Assembly: GCF_003628125.1 (NCBI RefSeq)
Contig: NZ_RBZU01000003.1
Location: forward strand, 62,001 to 126,000
DNA length: 64,000 nt
Direction: 5' to 3'
Source of the DNA: Pararobbsia silviterrae
Lineage (GTDB): Bacteria; Pseudomonadota; Gammaproteobacteria; Burkholderiales; Burkholderiaceae
Shown: piece by piece, positions 22,320 to 32,277 of the stretch
Numbering within the stretch: position 1 is the stretch's first letter
How the letters are laid out: each line of letters begins with the position of its first letter
Program-made: the position numbers and the translations under genes
The notes under the pieces: model-generated
Told to the model about the DNA's origin: nothing
The model's database searches: none
Seen by the model: the letters and a program-made list of their open reading frames with translations, nothing else

Positions 22320-23384
22320 TTACTTCGCGTTGACTTCGCGCAGCGTCGTACGGCCCTTCTGACGCACGAGTTGTTCGAACGCCTTCACGTAGTTCTGCGC
22401 CATGCGCTTGGACGTGAAGCGATCTTCGAATGCCTGACGAACGCGTGCGCGCGGAATCGTGTGCAGACGGTTGACGGCCGCGACAGCCGACGTTTCGTCT
22501 TCGACGATAAAGCCCGACACGCCGTTTTCGATGACTTCAGGCACCGAACCGCGGTTGAACGCGATGACCGGCGTACCGCATGCCATCGACTCGATCATCA
22601 CGAGGCCGAAGGGTTCCGGCCAGTCGATCGGGAACAGCAGTGCATGCGCGCCCGACAGGAAGCCCGGCTTTTCGGCTTCGTTGATTTCGCCGATGTATTC
22701 GACGTGCGGCAGCGCGAACAGCGGCTTGATCTCTTCTTCGTAATACGCGCGATCGGCCTTGTCGATCTTCGCGGCGATCTTGATCTTCATGCCGGCGGCC
22801 TGCGCAATGCGAATCGCGCGGTCGACACGCTTTTCCGGCGACACGCGGCCGAGGAAAGCGAGATACTTCTGTTCGACGCCCGGAGCGGGCTTCAGCAGGT
22901 TTTCCGGCAGACCGTGGTGAACCGTCGTCAGCCAGTTGGCTTGCTGCAGCGGCGTGCGCTGGTGATCCGAAATCGAAATCACGGGCACATCGTTGAACGT
23001 GTCGAAAATCGGACCGAGTTCGGGCAGATCCAGACGGCCGTGCAGCGTCGTCACGAACGGCGTGTCCTGCCGGCTGAACAGCGGGAACGGATAATAGTCG
23101 ATATGGAAATGCAGCACGTCGAATTCATGCGCGCGGCGGCGCACTTCTTCGAGCAGCAGCATGTGCGGCGCCATCGTGTCGCGAATCGTCGGGTCCAGAC
23201 GCAGTGCCTGCGGCCAGAACGCTTCGAGCTTCGCCGAGGTCTTCGAGTCCCCGCTCGCGAACAAGGTCACGTCATGGCCCAGGTCGACGAGGGCTTCCGT
23301 CAGGTTGGACACGACGCGCTCTGTACCGCCGTAGAGCTTCGGGGGAACCGCCTCGTGCAGTGGAGCGATCTGAGCGATCCGCAT
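22320..23384 (-). CDS. Glycosyltransferase family 4 (GT-B fold)
   Basis: Retaining GT-B glycosyltransferase of 354 residues. The N-terminal acceptor domain begins MRIAQIAPLHEAVPPKLYGG with the glycine-rich GGTERVVSNLTEAL. The C-terminal nucleotide-sugar domain has YLAFLGRVSPEKRVDRAI and the GT4 E-x7-E motif in WPEPFGLVMIESMACGTPVI. A ribosome site (TAGGAGAG) precedes the ATG. It is a single gene ending in a terminator, divergent from the ABC exporter across about 600 bases. Donor and acceptor cannot be told; surface glycan or glycolipid synthesis is plausible. Confidence 0.92.
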   Translation of the reverse strand: MRIAQIAPLHEAVPPKLYGGTERVVSNLTEALVDLGHDVTLFASGDSKTSAKLEAFWPQALRLDPTIRDTMAPHMLLLEEVRRRAHEFDVLHFHIDYYPFPLFSRQDTPFVTTLHGRLDLPELGPIFDTFNDVPVISISDHQRTPLQQANWLTTVHHGLPENLLKPAPGVEQKYLAFLGRVSPEKRVDRAIRIAQAAGMKIKIAAKIDKADRAYYEEEIKPLFALPHVEYIGEINEAEKPGFLSGAHALLFPIDWPEPFGLVMIESMACGTPVIAFNRGSVPEVIENGVSGFIVEDETSAVAAVNRLHTIPRARVRQAFEDRFTSKRMAQNYVKAFEQLVRQKGRTTLREVNAK

Positions 23385-23984
23385 ATCGACACTCTCCTAA
23401 ATAAAAAACAGGCAAAAATTTTGCTGCGAGTTCTGGATTCGGTGAAGCTTCGTTTCCGTTCTTTCACCGGGCCGCGGCCCCGCCGACGCCGACAGCCGTT
23501 CCGTAGTCGATTCCTGCGGGGCAGCGCATCGCGCGCATTGCAGCAAGTGAAGCCCTACGGGTAAATAGCGCTTGACACATAACGCACCACAATTGGGGCC
23601 GTTGACGCCAAAACATGAAAAAAATCTGTAAGCTTCGACCCTCGTCCCGAACACAGGGTTCAGATTTTGGACGAACTGCTCTAGCATTTAACGGACCCGC
23701 CTCGATCGCGCTTAATACGCAACTCCACCGAGGCGAGCAGGCCCGCATGTTGCGAAGCGTACGGACACGGCCGACTCCGCATCCCACGATGTGAACGAAT
23801 GGATCACCGGGCGGGATTATGACGAGCCCCAAAATATTGCGAAGGCTTGAATTTCAAAGAATTTAGCTTGTTACAGTGGGGATACAACTTGTGGCAGGCA
23901 GTCTTGTCAGCCGTCACCTAGATTGGGGCGTTAGAGGCGGGTCCTTGGCGGAATAACCGTCAAGCCGCCAGCGATATCGAATTT
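23385..23984. other. 600-base divergent intergenic region
   Basis: Lies between the GT4 glycosyltransferase and the ABC exporter starts. It is more AT-rich than its flanks (notably 23385-23430, 23575-23640 and 23830-23895), as expected of promoters for both genes. A TTGACA occurs at about 23572, but I cannot pair it with a good -10. No gene, RNA or strong hairpin recognised. Confidence 0.45.
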
Positions 23985-25883
23985 ATGAACACATCCGACG
24001 TGCAGCACAACACGCGGCTCACCCCCGAGCAACTCGAATTCGAGTCGCCCGAAAAGCTGACGGTCGCCGAGCGTAACCTGCGCAATGAACGCCTGTCCGG
24101 CTATTCGCGCCGGCCGCTCGCCTTCCTTTTCCGGTATATCCGGCGCCGTCCGATCGCCCACACGGTGCTGCTCACGAGCGTCTTCGTCGCGGTGCTCTGC
24201 GCGCTGATGTCGCAATACGCGATCAAACACCTCGTCGACGTGCTGTCCGCCGGCCACCGCAACACGGGCCCGGTCTGGATCGCGTTCCTGCTGCTCGTGA
24301 CGCTGATCGCGGCCGACAATCTCTCGTGGCGCGTCGGCGGCTGGATCGCCGCGCGCGCGTTCGTCGGCGTGACCGGCGATCTGCGCCGCGACCTGTTCCA
24401 GTACCTGAGCGGCCATTCGCCGAGCTACTTCCTCGAAAAGCAGCCCGGCATGCTCGCGAGCCGGATCACGGCGACGTCGAACGCGGTCTACATCACCGAA
24501 AATACAATGGCCTGGAACGTCCTGCCGCCCACCATCGCGGTCATCGGCGCCATTGTCATGGTGACGATCGTCAATCCGCTGATGTCGGGCGGTCTGATGC
24601 TGATCTCGGCCGTGCTCGCCGTCGTGCTGTTCAGGCTCGCGGGCCGCGGTTCGCACAAGCACCATGCGTTCGCGACACGCGCCGCCGCCGTCGACGGTGA
24701 ACTCGTCGACGTCATCAGCAATATGGGCCTCGTGCGTGCGTTCGGCGCGACGTTCCGCGAGCACGCGCGCTTCGCGAGCAGCGTATCGGCCGAAATGGAT
24801 GCACGTCGCCACAGCCTGCTCTACCTCGAAAAGCTGCGCCTGCTGCACGCGGTCATCACCGCCTGCCTGTCGGCCGGCCTGCTCGGCTGGGCGCTCTGGC
24901 TCTGGACACAGGGCAAGGTCACCTCGGGCGACATCGTGCTGATCAGCTCGCTCGGCTTCACGATCCTGCACGGCACGCGCGATCTCGCGGTCGCGCTCGT
25001 CGACGTCACGCAGCACATCGCGCGTCTGGCCGAAGCCGTCGAAACGCTGCTCGAACCGCACAGCATGCCCGACCATTCGCACGCGACGTCGCTCGAATCG
25101 CGCGGCGGCAAGGTCCAGTTCGACGACGTCTGCTTCGCCTACCCGAAGCGCAAGCGCATTCTCGACAGCTACAACCTCGTGATCGAGCCGGGTCAGCGCG
25201 TCGGCCTCATCGGGAAATCAGGTGCGGGCAAATCGACCGTGCTGTCGCTGCTGCAGCGCTTCTACGAGACGCAGGGCGGCCGCATCCTGATCGACGATCA
25301 GGACATCTCGCTCGTGACGCAGGAAAGCCTGCGCCACGCGATCGCCGTCGTGCCGCAGGATATTTCGCTGTTCCATCGGTCGGTCTACGAAAACATCGCG
25401 TACGGCCGGCCCGATGCGACGCGCGACGAAGTTATCGCCGCGGCCCGCGAAGCGCGCTGCGCCGAATTCATCGAAGCGATGCCCGAAGGCTACGACACGA
25501 TCGTCGGCGACCGCGGCGTCAAGCTCTCGGGCGGTCAGCGCCAGCGCATCGCCATCGCGCGCGCGGTGCTCAAGAACGCGCCGATCCTGCTGCTCGACGA
25601 AGCGACGTCGGCGCTCGACAGCCAGTCCGAGGAAGCGATCCAGCAGGCGCTCGATCGTCTGATGCGCGGTCGCACGGTCATCGCGATCGCGCACCGGCTC
25701 TCGACGCTGCAGAACTTCGACCGTCTGATCGTCATGAGCAACGGCCACGTGATCGACGACGGATCGCCCGAAGTCCTGCGCAACCGCCCCGGTCTCTATC
25801 GCGATCTGCTCGGCAAACAGCAGCACGGCAAAGGCGCGCATCACGGCGCCACGGCGAATCACAGCGAACAGCAGGTCGCCTGA
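23985..25883 (+). CDS. MsbA/LmrA-type ABC exporter (fused permease and ATPase)
   Basis: A 632-residue half-transporter. The N-terminal transmembrane domain (about 45-340) has six hydrophobic helices, for example LLTSVFVAVLCALMSQYA, WIAFLLLVTLIAADNLS and TIAVIGAIVMVTIVN. The C-terminal nucleotide-binding domain has Walker A GKSGAGKST, Q-loop VVPQDISLFHRS, signature LSGGQRQRIAIARA, Walker B ILLLDEATSALDS and H-loop IAIAHRLST. It is expected to work as a homodimer exporting a hydrophobic substrate such as a lipid, glycolipid or peptide. The C-terminus is His/Gln-rich. Its location opposite a glycosyltransferase hints at glycolipid export, which is inference. Confidence 0.93.
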   Translation: MNTSDVQHNTRLTPEQLEFESPEKLTVAERNLRNERLSGYSRRPLAFLFRYIRRRPIAHTVLLTSVFVAVLCALMSQYAIKHLVDVLSAGHRNTGPVWIAFLLLVTLIAADNLSWRVGGWIAARAFVGVTGDLRRDLFQYLSGHSPSYFLEKQPGMLASRITATSNAVYITENTMAWNVLPPTIAVIGAIVMVTIVNPLMSGGLMLISAVLAVVLFRLAGRGSHKHHAFATRAAAVDGELVDVISNMGLVRAFGATFREHARFASSVSAEMDARRHSLLYLEKLRLLHAVITACLSAGLLGWALWLWTQGKVTSGDIVLISSLGFTILHGTRDLAVALVDVTQHIARLAEAVETLLEPHSMPDHSHATSLESRGGKVQFDDVCFAYPKRKRILDSYNLVIEPGQRVGLIGKSGAGKSTVLSLLQRFYETQGGRILIDDQDISLVTQESLRHAIAVVPQDISLFHRSVYENIAYGRPDATRDEVIAAAREARCAEFIEAMPEGYDTIVGDRGVKLSGGQRQRIAIARAVLKNAPILLLDEATSALDSQSEEAIQQALDRLMRGRTVIAIAHRLSTLQNFDRLIVMSNGHVIDDGSPEVLRNRPGLYRDLLGKQQHGKGAHHGATANHSEQQVA

Positions 25884-25994
25884 GGACGACGGCGCGCCCG
25901 AGCGCGATCATGGTCCGCGACTGAAGTTCGCGCTAAGGATGGCGCGTGGCCAACGCATCCGAGCGCTCGCCTCCTGCGCCGTCGGAATGCATCC

Positions 25995-26032
25995 CACCCC
26001 GGTGCCCGGACGCGTGTCCGGCCGCCGGGGTG
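25995..26032. terminator. Extended hairpin between convergent genes
   Basis: Nested inverted repeats: an outer arm CACCCCGG (25995-26002) pairs with CCGGGGTG (26025-26032), and an inner CCGGAC (26006-26011) pairs with GTCCGG (26016-26021) around GCGT. There is no T run, so intrinsic termination is uncertain, but it lies between the ends of the exporter and otsA. Confidence 0.4.
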
Positions 26033-26034
26033 TT

Positions 26035-26074
26035 GCGATAACCGTACCCGGGGGGGGGGGCGCGATAACCGTAC
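26035..26074. repeat. G11 homopolymer flanked by 13-base direct repeats
   Basis: GCGATAACCGTAC occurs at 26035-26047 and again at 26062-26074. Between them lies CC, an uninterrupted run of eleven G (26050-26060) and C. Noncoding; just downstream of the otsA stop. Confidence 0.9.
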
Positions 26075-26090
26075 GTTAACCGCCCCCGCT

Positions 26091-27467
26091 CTACTGCCGG
26101 ACCGCGCGCAGATCGCGCAGGAACGAGTCGCGCCAGACCGACACGCTGTTGCGCCGCAGAACCGTCATCATCCGCGCATGGCGCGCGCGCCGCTCGTCGA
26201 GCGGCATGCCGAGCGCGTGATCGAGCGCCTCGGCCATTCCCTGCACATCGATCGGATTCACGATCAACGCGCCGTCGAGTTCCTGCGCGGCACCCGCGAA
26301 ACGCGACAGCACGAGCACGCCCGGATCCTCGGGATCCTGCGCGGCGACATATTCCTTGGCCACGAGATTCATGCCGTCGCGCAGCGGCGTCACATAGCCG
26401 ACGTGCGCCTCGCGAAACAGCGATGCGAGCACGGCGCGCTCGTACTGCCGGTGCAGATACCGGATTGGCGTCCAGTCCATTTCGGCGAAGCGGCCGTTGA
26501 TCCGCCCCGATTCGGCCTCGAGCTGCAGACGGATCTGCTGATAGCTCTGGATATCGGAGCGCGTCGGCGGCGCGACCTGGATAAACGAGACCTGCGCGCG
26601 ATGGTTCGGCGAGATCTCGAGCAGTTTCTCGAACGCGCGAAAACGCTCGACGAGCCCTTTCGAATAGTCGAGACGATCGACGCTGACGATCAATCGCCGC
26701 TCATGCATCGTCTGCCGCAGATTCTTGAGGTGGCGGCCGTCTTGCCCTTCCTTCGCGAGCGCCGCGAGTTCGTCGGGATAGATCCCGATCGGGTAGGCGC
26801 CGATGCGCAGGCTGCGCCCGTATGCGTCGACGCGCCCATCGGCCGACACCGTGCCGTGCGCCTCATGTTCGAGATAGTCGCGCAACGCGCGCAGATCGGG
26901 CTCGGTCTGCACGCCGACAAGGTCGTAGCAGCAGAGCGCGCGCATGAGCTTGTCGTGCGGCGGGACCGTCACGAGCACCTGCGACGCCGGAAACGGAATA
27001 TGCAGAAAGAAGCCGATCCGGTTCGTGATGCCTTCCTGGCGCAGCGCCTCGGCAAACGGGATCAGGTGGTAATCGTGGACCCAGATCACGTCGTCGGGCC
27101 GCAGCAGCGGGATCAACTGGTGCGCGAGCCACGCATTGACGCGCTGGTAGCCGTCGAACTCGTGGCGATCGTAGTGCGTGAGGTCGCTGCGGTAGTGAAA
27201 CGTCGGCCACAGCGTGTCGTTCGAGAAGCCGCGATAGTACTGGTCGTAATCGCGACGCGTCAGCGAGACGGTCGCGAACGTGACGGGGCCGCGCTCCTCG
27301 ATTTTCGGCGACGCAGGCGCGGCGCTCGCGACTTCGCCGCTCCAGCCGAACCACATGCCGCCGGTCTCGCGCAGCGCGTCGTAGACGCCGACCGCGAGAC
27401 CGCCGGCCGCCATGCCGCCCTCGGAAATCGGCGCGACGCGATTCGAAACAATGATCAGACGACTCAT
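26091..27467 (-). CDS. otsA: OtsA, trehalose-6-phosphate synthase
   Basis: GT20 enzyme joining glucose from UDP-glucose to glucose-6-phosphate. The 458-residue protein starts [20 protein letters not shown] with the phosphate-binding glycine loop [13 protein letters not shown]. It continues with [47 protein letters not shown], and the C-terminal [16 protein letters not shown]. The ATG at 27467 overlaps the otsB stop as ATGA, so the two are translationally coupled as otsB-otsA. The pair provides trehalose for osmotic and desiccation protection. Confidence 0.97.
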   Translation of the reverse strand: MSRLIIVSNRVAPISEGGMAAGGLAVGVYDALRETGGMWFGWSGEVASAAPASPKIEERGPVTFATVSLTRRDYDQYYRGFSNDTLWPTFHYRSDLTHYDRHEFDGYQRVNAWLAHQLIPLLRPDDVIWVHDYHLIPFAEALRQEGITNRIGFFLHIPFPASQVLVTVPPHDKLMRALCCYDLVGVQTEPDLRALRDYLEHEAHGTVSADGRVDAYGRSLRIGAYPIGIYPDELAALAKEGQDGRHLKNLRQTMHERRLIVSVDRLDYSKGLVERFRAFEKLLEISPNHRAQVSFIQVAPPTRSDIQSYQQIRLQLEAESGRINGRFAEMDWTPIRYLHRQYERAVLASLFREAHVGYVTPLRDGMNLVAKEYVAAQDPEDPGVLVLSRFAGAAQELDGALIVNPIDVQGMAEALDHALGMPLDERRARHARMMTVLRRNSVSVWRDSFLRDLRAVRQ

Positions 27468-28222
27468 CGTGCACGCGCGCCCGAAACACACTGCGCGAGC
27501 CAGTCGAGCAGCGCGCCGACCGAGTCCACGCGATGCTGGCCGATCGTCTCGCCCGCACCGACCTTGATCGATATTCCGCCGCGCGCATTGACGACCGAGA
27601 AGCCCTTCTCGTCGGTCAGATCGTCGCCCGCGAACACGGGCGTGCGCCGCGCGAACGGCGGCTCGTCGAGAAACGCGGCGATCGCGCGCCCCTTGTCGAC
27701 GTTCTTCGGCTTGATCTCGAACACCATCTTGCCCGGCTGCAGCACGTAGCCGTCGGAAAACCGCTCGGCAAGCCGCTCGGTCGCGACGCGCGCGGCGGCT
27801 TCGCGCGTCGGCGCGTTCCGGTAATGAAGCGCGAGCGCGGCGCCCTTGATTTCGAGCAGCATGCCCGGATTGTCGGCCACGACCTGTTCGAGCGCGTGCT
27901 CCATCGTGATCAGGCGTTCGTCGCCGAAACCGACGCTCAGTGTGTCGCCGTTCGCGTCGCGACGCTCGGCGCCGTGCAGGCCCGCGGTCGGCAAACGCAA
28001 CGGCGCGAGCATCGCGTCGAGGTTCGCGATCCCACGCCCCGACACGACGGCGACCGCGCCGTTCGTGGCTTCGCGCAGCGCATCGAGCAAGGTTCGAACA
28101 CGCGGTTCGACGACCACGCCGTCGGGCGTCGAGGCCAATTCGACGAGCGTGCCGTCGAAATCGAAGAAGAACGCCGTTTCGGCGAAATCAAGCGTGGCAG
28201 GCAGAGCAAGCTTTGGCGACAT
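27464..28222 (-). CDS. otsB: OtsB, trehalose-6-phosphate phosphatase
   Basis: HAD-superfamily phosphatase (252 residues) that completes trehalose synthesis. Motif I FFFDFDGTLVELA, motif II VAVVSGRG, a Lys-containing cap and linker (VFEIKPKNVDKGRAI) and motif IV GDDLTDEKGFSVVN are all present. The ATG at 28222 is chosen because the frame upstream is basic and low-complexity with no family similarity. It is upstream of and overlaps otsA by four bases, and is divergent from the Sco-like gene 230 bases away. Confidence 0.96.
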   Translation of the reverse strand: MSPKLALPATLDFAETAFFFDFDGTLVELASTPDGVVVEPRVRTLLDALREATNGAVAVVSGRGIANLDAMLAPLRLPTAGLHGAERRDANGDTLSVGFGDERLITMEHALEQVVADNPGMLLEIKGAALALHYRNAPTREAAARVATERLAERFSDGYVLQPGKMVFEIKPKNVDKGRAIAAFLDEPPFARRTPVFAGDDLTDEKGFSVVNARGGISIKVGAGETIGQHRVDSVGALLDWLAQCVSGARAR

Positions 28223-28451
28223 AGCAAGGCTGAAATGGGCGCGAGCCCGAGTGCGGCACACCCGACACCGCGCAATACCACGCGACATCACGCGGCCGGT
28301 CGCGAATGCGGCTGGACGCGGCATCTTACCGCGCTTCGGGGTCGGAATCAGCGTCTTGTGGGGCTGCCGGAGACGAAGTCGCGCGTCGAAATGGGTTACA
28401 GTGCGCAGGCACTGCGCGTCTGCGCCCCGCTTTCCGAAAGGTATTGGTCTC

Positions 28452-29078
28452 ATGCAACACCCGATCCAGCACGCCCGGCGAGCATCGTTCGCCGTACGCG
28501 GCGCCGTCCTCGGCATCCTCATGTCCCTCATGCTCGCCGGGTGCGGCAAACATCCCGAATCCTGGATGCTCGAGAACGTCGACGGCCATCTGCCTGATCT
28601 CGAATTCACGCTCACGAACGACGCGGGCAAACCCGAGACGGCCGCCGATCTCAAAGGCAAGATCGCCATCGTGTATTTCGGCTATACGCATTGCCCCGAT
28701 ATCTGTCCGCAGACGATGGCCAATCTGACGCAGGCTGTCGCGAAGGTCGGCGACGCGGCCGACGAGATCCGGATCGTGTTTATTTCGGTCGACCCCGCAC
28801 GCGACACGCCCGAATCGATGCATGCCTACGTCGACGCGTTCGACGCCCGGCATGCGATCGGCCTCACGGGCTCGCCCGCGGCGATCGAGACGCTCGCCAA
28901 GCGCTACCGCGTCGCCTATCAGGCCGATGCGCCCGCGTCGGGCGGCAACTACGAGGTCTCACACAGTTCGGGCATCTACATCTTCGATCGTGACGGCCGA
29001 GCGCGTTTGCTCGCGAACGGCACGGACACGATCGATGCGCTCGCCCACGATCTGCGACAGCTCGCGCAACAGCGTTGA
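28452..29078 (+). CDS. SCO1/SenC family copper-binding lipoprotein
   Basis: Thioredoxin-fold membrane-anchored protein of 208 residues involved in copper delivery or thiol redox during cytochrome oxidase CuA assembly. It has a lipoprotein signal (LMLAGC lipobox), the copper-binding CxxxC in YTHCPDICPQT, and the conserved His in NYEVSHSSGIYIF. The start ATG at 28452 is preceded by GAAAGG. It is followed 35 bases later by a PCuAC chaperone, and the pairing strongly supports copper trafficking. Confidence 0.95.
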   Translation: MQHPIQHARRASFAVRGAVLGILMSLMLAGCGKHPESWMLENVDGHLPDLEFTLTNDAGKPETAADLKGKIAIVYFGYTHCPDICPQTMANLTQAVAKVGDAADEIRIVFISVDPARDTPESMHAYVDAFDARHAIGLTGSPAAIETLAKRYRVAYQADAPASGGNYEVSHSSGIYIFDRDGRARLLANGTDTIDALAHDLRQLAQQR

Positions 29079-29113
29079 GCCGCCGCTCCCGATGTCTTAA
29101 CTCAAGCCGCCTC

Positions 29114-29569
29114 ATGACGCTCACTCTTCGCCCCTTCGTCAGACTCGCCGCCGCCGCGACGAGCGTCTGCCTCACATCCCTCGCATTCGCAGCCCCGGCG
29201 AGCGTCACCGTCGACGGCGGCTGGGTCCGCTGGCTGCCCGGCACCCTGCCCGCCGCCGGGTATCTCGCCATCACGAACACGAGCGATCAGCCCGTCGATC
29301 TCGTCGGCACGTCGAGCCCCGACTACGGCATGACGATGCTCCACGTGACGCGCACCGAAGGCTCGACGTCGAAAATGGAAATGGTCGACAAGCTCACGGT
29401 CCCCGCGCATCAAAAGGTCGCGCTCGAACCCGGTCACTATCACCTGATGCTCGAACAGCCGACGCACAAGATCGCCCCGGGCGACACGATTCGGCTCGAA
29501 CTCAAGTTCTCGAACGGCGAAACCGTCGTCGCGCCGCTGCCGGTCAAGCCGCCTTCGGCAACGCAGTGA
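29114..29569 (+). CDS. PCuAC-type periplasmic copper chaperone
   Basis: Periplasmic Cu(I) chaperone of the DUF461/PCuAC family (151 residues), which loads CuA of cytochrome oxidase together with Sco. The signal peptide ends around SLAFA-AP. The family copper motif is visible: Met and His in GMTMLHVTRTEG, Met residues in SKMEMV, and the C-terminal GHYHLML. The ATG at 29114 is chosen because it starts the signal peptide; 13 upstream codons add nothing family-like. It lies 35 bases after the Sco-like gene. Confidence 0.93.
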   Translation: MTLTLRPFVRLAAAATSVCLTSLAFAAPASVTVDGGWVRWLPGTLPAAGYLAITNTSDQPVDLVGTSSPDYGMTMLHVTRTEGSTSKMEMVDKLTVPAHQKVALEPGHYHLMLEQPTHKIAPGDTIRLELKFSNGETVVAPLPVKPPSATQ

Positions 29570-29825
29570 TGCTTTGAAGCGGGCCGACGCCGTGCGCGTC
29601 GCCGCCCGCCCCCGCCTCGGTGCAACACGCACCAGCGCAGTGCCCCGCCCCGACCGCCGCCGTCCGCCCATCCCCCGCTCGTTCCTCGCCGCCTTGCGCG
29701 CATGCCCCGTGCCGCAACGTTGACGGGCGCACGCTTTGCGCTTTCGCTCAGTCTCTACTTACTGAATCGGCACGCTCATTGCTTTGTCGGGTTCATGCCC
29801 GTCCGGCCGCCTCGGACGGAAGTGT

Positions 29826-31139
29826 ATGTCCCCCGCGACGAGCCTCATGCCCAGTCTTGCAGACCGTAGTGCCGACCTTGTGATCCGCCGCGCCCGTGTG
29901 CGCGACGATGCGCCGCTCACGGATATCGCGATCCGCGAGGGCCGCATCGTCGCCGTCGCGACCGATCTCGACGTCGACGCCGTGCAGACGCTCGACGTCG
30001 GTGGCCGCGCCACGCTGCCGGGCTTCATCGAAGCGCATATCCACCTCGACAAGGCGCTGCTCGCGCGCGCCCGGCCGTCGGTATCCGGCACGCTCGACGA
30101 GGCGATCCGCGTGACGGGCGAACTCAAGGCGCGGCGCGATCGCGCCGACATGCTCGAGCGCGCGAGCCGCGTGATCGAGATGGCCGTCCAACACGGCACG
30201 ACCACGCTGCGTGCGCACCCCGACGTCGATCCGATCCAAGGCCTGCTCGGCGTCGAGGTCATGCTCGAACTGCGCGAGCGCTACCGCGATCTCGTCGATC
30301 TCCAGATCGTCGCGTTTCCGCAAGAAGGCCTGTTCAAGGCGCCCGGCACGGAGGCGCTGCTCATCGAGGCCTTGCGGCTCGGCGCCGACGTCATGGGCGC
30401 CTGCCCCTACAACGAAACCCATTGGGACGACACCGTCCGGCACATCGACCGTGTCTTCGAGATCGCGGCGCGCTTCGGCGTCGATCTCGACATGCATGCG
30501 GACTTCGCGGACGACACGCGCGATCCGCGTTTCGCGGCCGTCTCGCAGATTGCGCGCAAGACGATCGAGATGGGATACGAGGGACGCGTCTCGCTCGGTC
30601 ACGTGACCAGTCTCGGCGCGGTCCCGCCCGATCAGCTCGGCGCGCTCGTCGACGCACTGCGCCGCGCCGACATTCACATCGTCACGCTGCCCGCGACGGA
30701 CCTCTATCTCGGAGGCCGCACCGATACGCATGCGCGCCGGCGCGGCCTCACGCCCGTGCGCGATCTGCTCGACGGCGGCGTCAATGTCGCCTACGCATCG
30801 AACAACGTGCGCAACGCCTTCACGCCGTTCGGCAACGCCGACATGCTGCACGTCGGCAACCTGCTCGCGCATGCGGCGCAACTCGGCACGCCGGCCGATC
30901 AGGCACGCGTGCTCGAAATGGCGACGACACGCGCCGCGCGCGCGATCGGCTTGCGCGACTACGGAATCGCGGTCGGCAATCCGGCCGACCTCGTCGTGCT
31001 CGACGGCATGCGCGTCGACGAAGCCTTGCTCGACCTGCCGCCGCGCAGTTGGGTCATCAAGCGCGGCCGCATCGCCGTGACGACCCGGCATTGCTGTGAA
31101 CTCCATCGCGCTCACGCGCTTCAGGACACGTCTCAATGA
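29826..31139 (+). CDS. Cytosine-deaminase-like amidohydrolase
   Basis: Metal-dependent hydrolase of the cytosine deaminase (CodA/AtzC-like) branch, about 437 residues. Motifs: metal HxH in GFIEAHIHLDKALL, GTTTLRAHPDVDP, DLDMHADFADDT with the third His, GHVTSLG with the fourth, and the late Asp region in ASNNVRNAFTPFGNADML. It should deaminate or hydrolyse an N-containing ring or amide substrate. The start at 29826 has GGACGGA before it; ATG at 29847 is an alternative. It overlaps the next gene by four bases (ATGA), making it the first gene of a five-gene operon with an ABC importer that likely supplies its substrate. Confidence 0.92.
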   Translation: MSPATSLMPSLADRSADLVIRRARVRDDAPLTDIAIREGRIVAVATDLDVDAVQTLDVGGRATLPGFIEAHIHLDKALLARARPSVSGTLDEAIRVTGELKARRDRADMLERASRVIEMAVQHGTTTLRAHPDVDPIQGLLGVEVMLELRERYRDLVDLQIVAFPQEGLFKAPGTEALLIEALRLGADVMGACPYNETHWDDTVRHIDRVFEIAARFGVDLDMHADFADDTRDPRFAAVSQIARKTIEMGYEGRVSLGHVTSLGAVPPDQLGALVDALRRADIHIVTLPATDLYLGGRTDTHARRRGLTPVRDLLDGGVNVAYASNNVRNAFTPFGNADMLHVGNLLAHAAQLGTPADQARVLEMATTRAARAIGLRDYGIAVGNPADLVVLDGMRVDEALLDLPPRSWVIKRGRIAVTTRHCCELHRAHALQDTSQ

Positions 31140-32218
31140 GCGATCTGACTCCGGCCGATTCGACGGCTTCTTCCACACCGGTCGTCCGCACGAGCGCCGC
31201 CGACATCGAACTCGTGCACGTCTCGAAGCGCTATGGCGACGCGCTCGCGGTCGACTCGATCGACTTGCGCATTCCGGGCGGCGAATATTGCTGCCTGCTC
31301 GGTCCGTCGGGCTGCGGCAAGACGTCGACGCTGCGCATGATCGCGGGACACGAATCCGTCTCCGAAGGCGACGTGCTGATCGCGAACCGGAACGTCACGC
31401 GCGAGGAACCCGCGGCGCGCGGCACCGCGATGGTGTTTCAGAGCTATGCGTTGTTTCCGCATCTGAGCGCGCTCGACAACGTCGCGTTCAGTCTCAAGAT
31501 GCGCGGCGTCGCCAAGGACGCGCGACGCAAACGCGCGGCCGAGCTGCTCGATCTCGTCGCGATGAGCGCGTACGCGCAACGCAAGCCGTCGCAATTGTCG
31601 GGCGGCCAGCAGCAGCGCGTCGCGCTCGCGCGCGCGCTGCTCAACGAACCGCGCTGCCTGCTGCTCGACGAGCCGTTGTCCGCGCTCGATCCGTTCCTCC
31701 GCGTGCAGATGCGCGCCGAGCTCAAGCGCTGGCAGAAGGAACTCGGCATCACGTTCGTGCACGTCACGCATTCGCAGGAAGAAGCCATGGCGCTCGCGGA
31801 TCTCGTCGTCGTCATGAGCCATGGACGCATCGAGCAGGCCGGTTCGCCGCACGAGGTGTTCAACCGGCCGCGGACCGAGTTCGTCGCGCGCTTTCTCGGC
31901 GGGCACAACGTGCTCGAAGCCAACGGCCGCGCGTTCACCGTGCGCGCCGATCATCTGCGCATCGCGCCGCACGGCACGACGCCGGTCCAGCCCGCCGCGC
32001 GCGAAGGCGGCTTCAGCCGGATCGGCGGGATTCCGTGCACGGTCCGCGAAGCCGAATACCAAGGCACGCATCTGCGCATGACGCTCGCGCCGCTCGACGG
32101 CTCGCCCGAGTTGATTTCGCTGCTGCCGGACAGCGCCTACGACGCGTCCAAGCTGGGTCCCGACGCGCGTGTCGTCGTCTGGTGGGACGAACACGACGCG
32201 CACGCGCTCGCGGCGTAA
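31136..32218 (+). CDS. PotA-like ABC transporter ATP-binding protein
   Basis: ATPase of a spermidine/putrescine-class importer, 360 residues. Walker A GPSGCGKTSTLRMIAG, Q-loop MVFQSYALFPHL, signature LSGGQQQRVALARAL, Walker B CLLLDEPLSALD and H-loop VTHSQEEAM are complete. A C-terminal TOBE-like domain (about 270-355) is typical of PotA/MalK-type ATPases. The start overlaps the amidohydrolase stop by four bases; a substrate-binding protein and two permeases follow. Confidence 0.95.
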   Translation: MSDLTPADSTASSTPVVRTSAADIELVHVSKRYGDALAVDSIDLRIPGGEYCCLLGPSGCGKTSTLRMIAGHESVSEGDVLIANRNVTREEPAARGTAMVFQSYALFPHLSALDNVAFSLKMRGVAKDARRKRAAELLDLVAMSAYAQRKPSQLSGGQQQRVALARALLNEPRCLLLDEPLSALDPFLRVQMRAELKRWQKELGITFVHVTHSQEEAMALADLVVVMSHGRIEQAGSPHEVFNRPRTEFVARFLGGHNVLEANGRAFTVRADHLRIAPHGTTPVQPAAREGGFSRIGGIPCTVREAEYQGTHLRMTLAPLDGSPELISLLPDSAYDASKLGPDARVVVWWDEHDAHALAA

Positions 32219-32277
32219 TTCAGAACAACACCGTCATCCAAACCGCACTTCAAGATCATTCAACACGGGAGATCGCA

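Noticed and set aside
31096-32277. Single long plus-strand frame fusing into the substrate-binding protein
   Set aside because: The first part is an off-frame reading of the ATPase gene; the Tat signal and ribosome site set the start at 32278.
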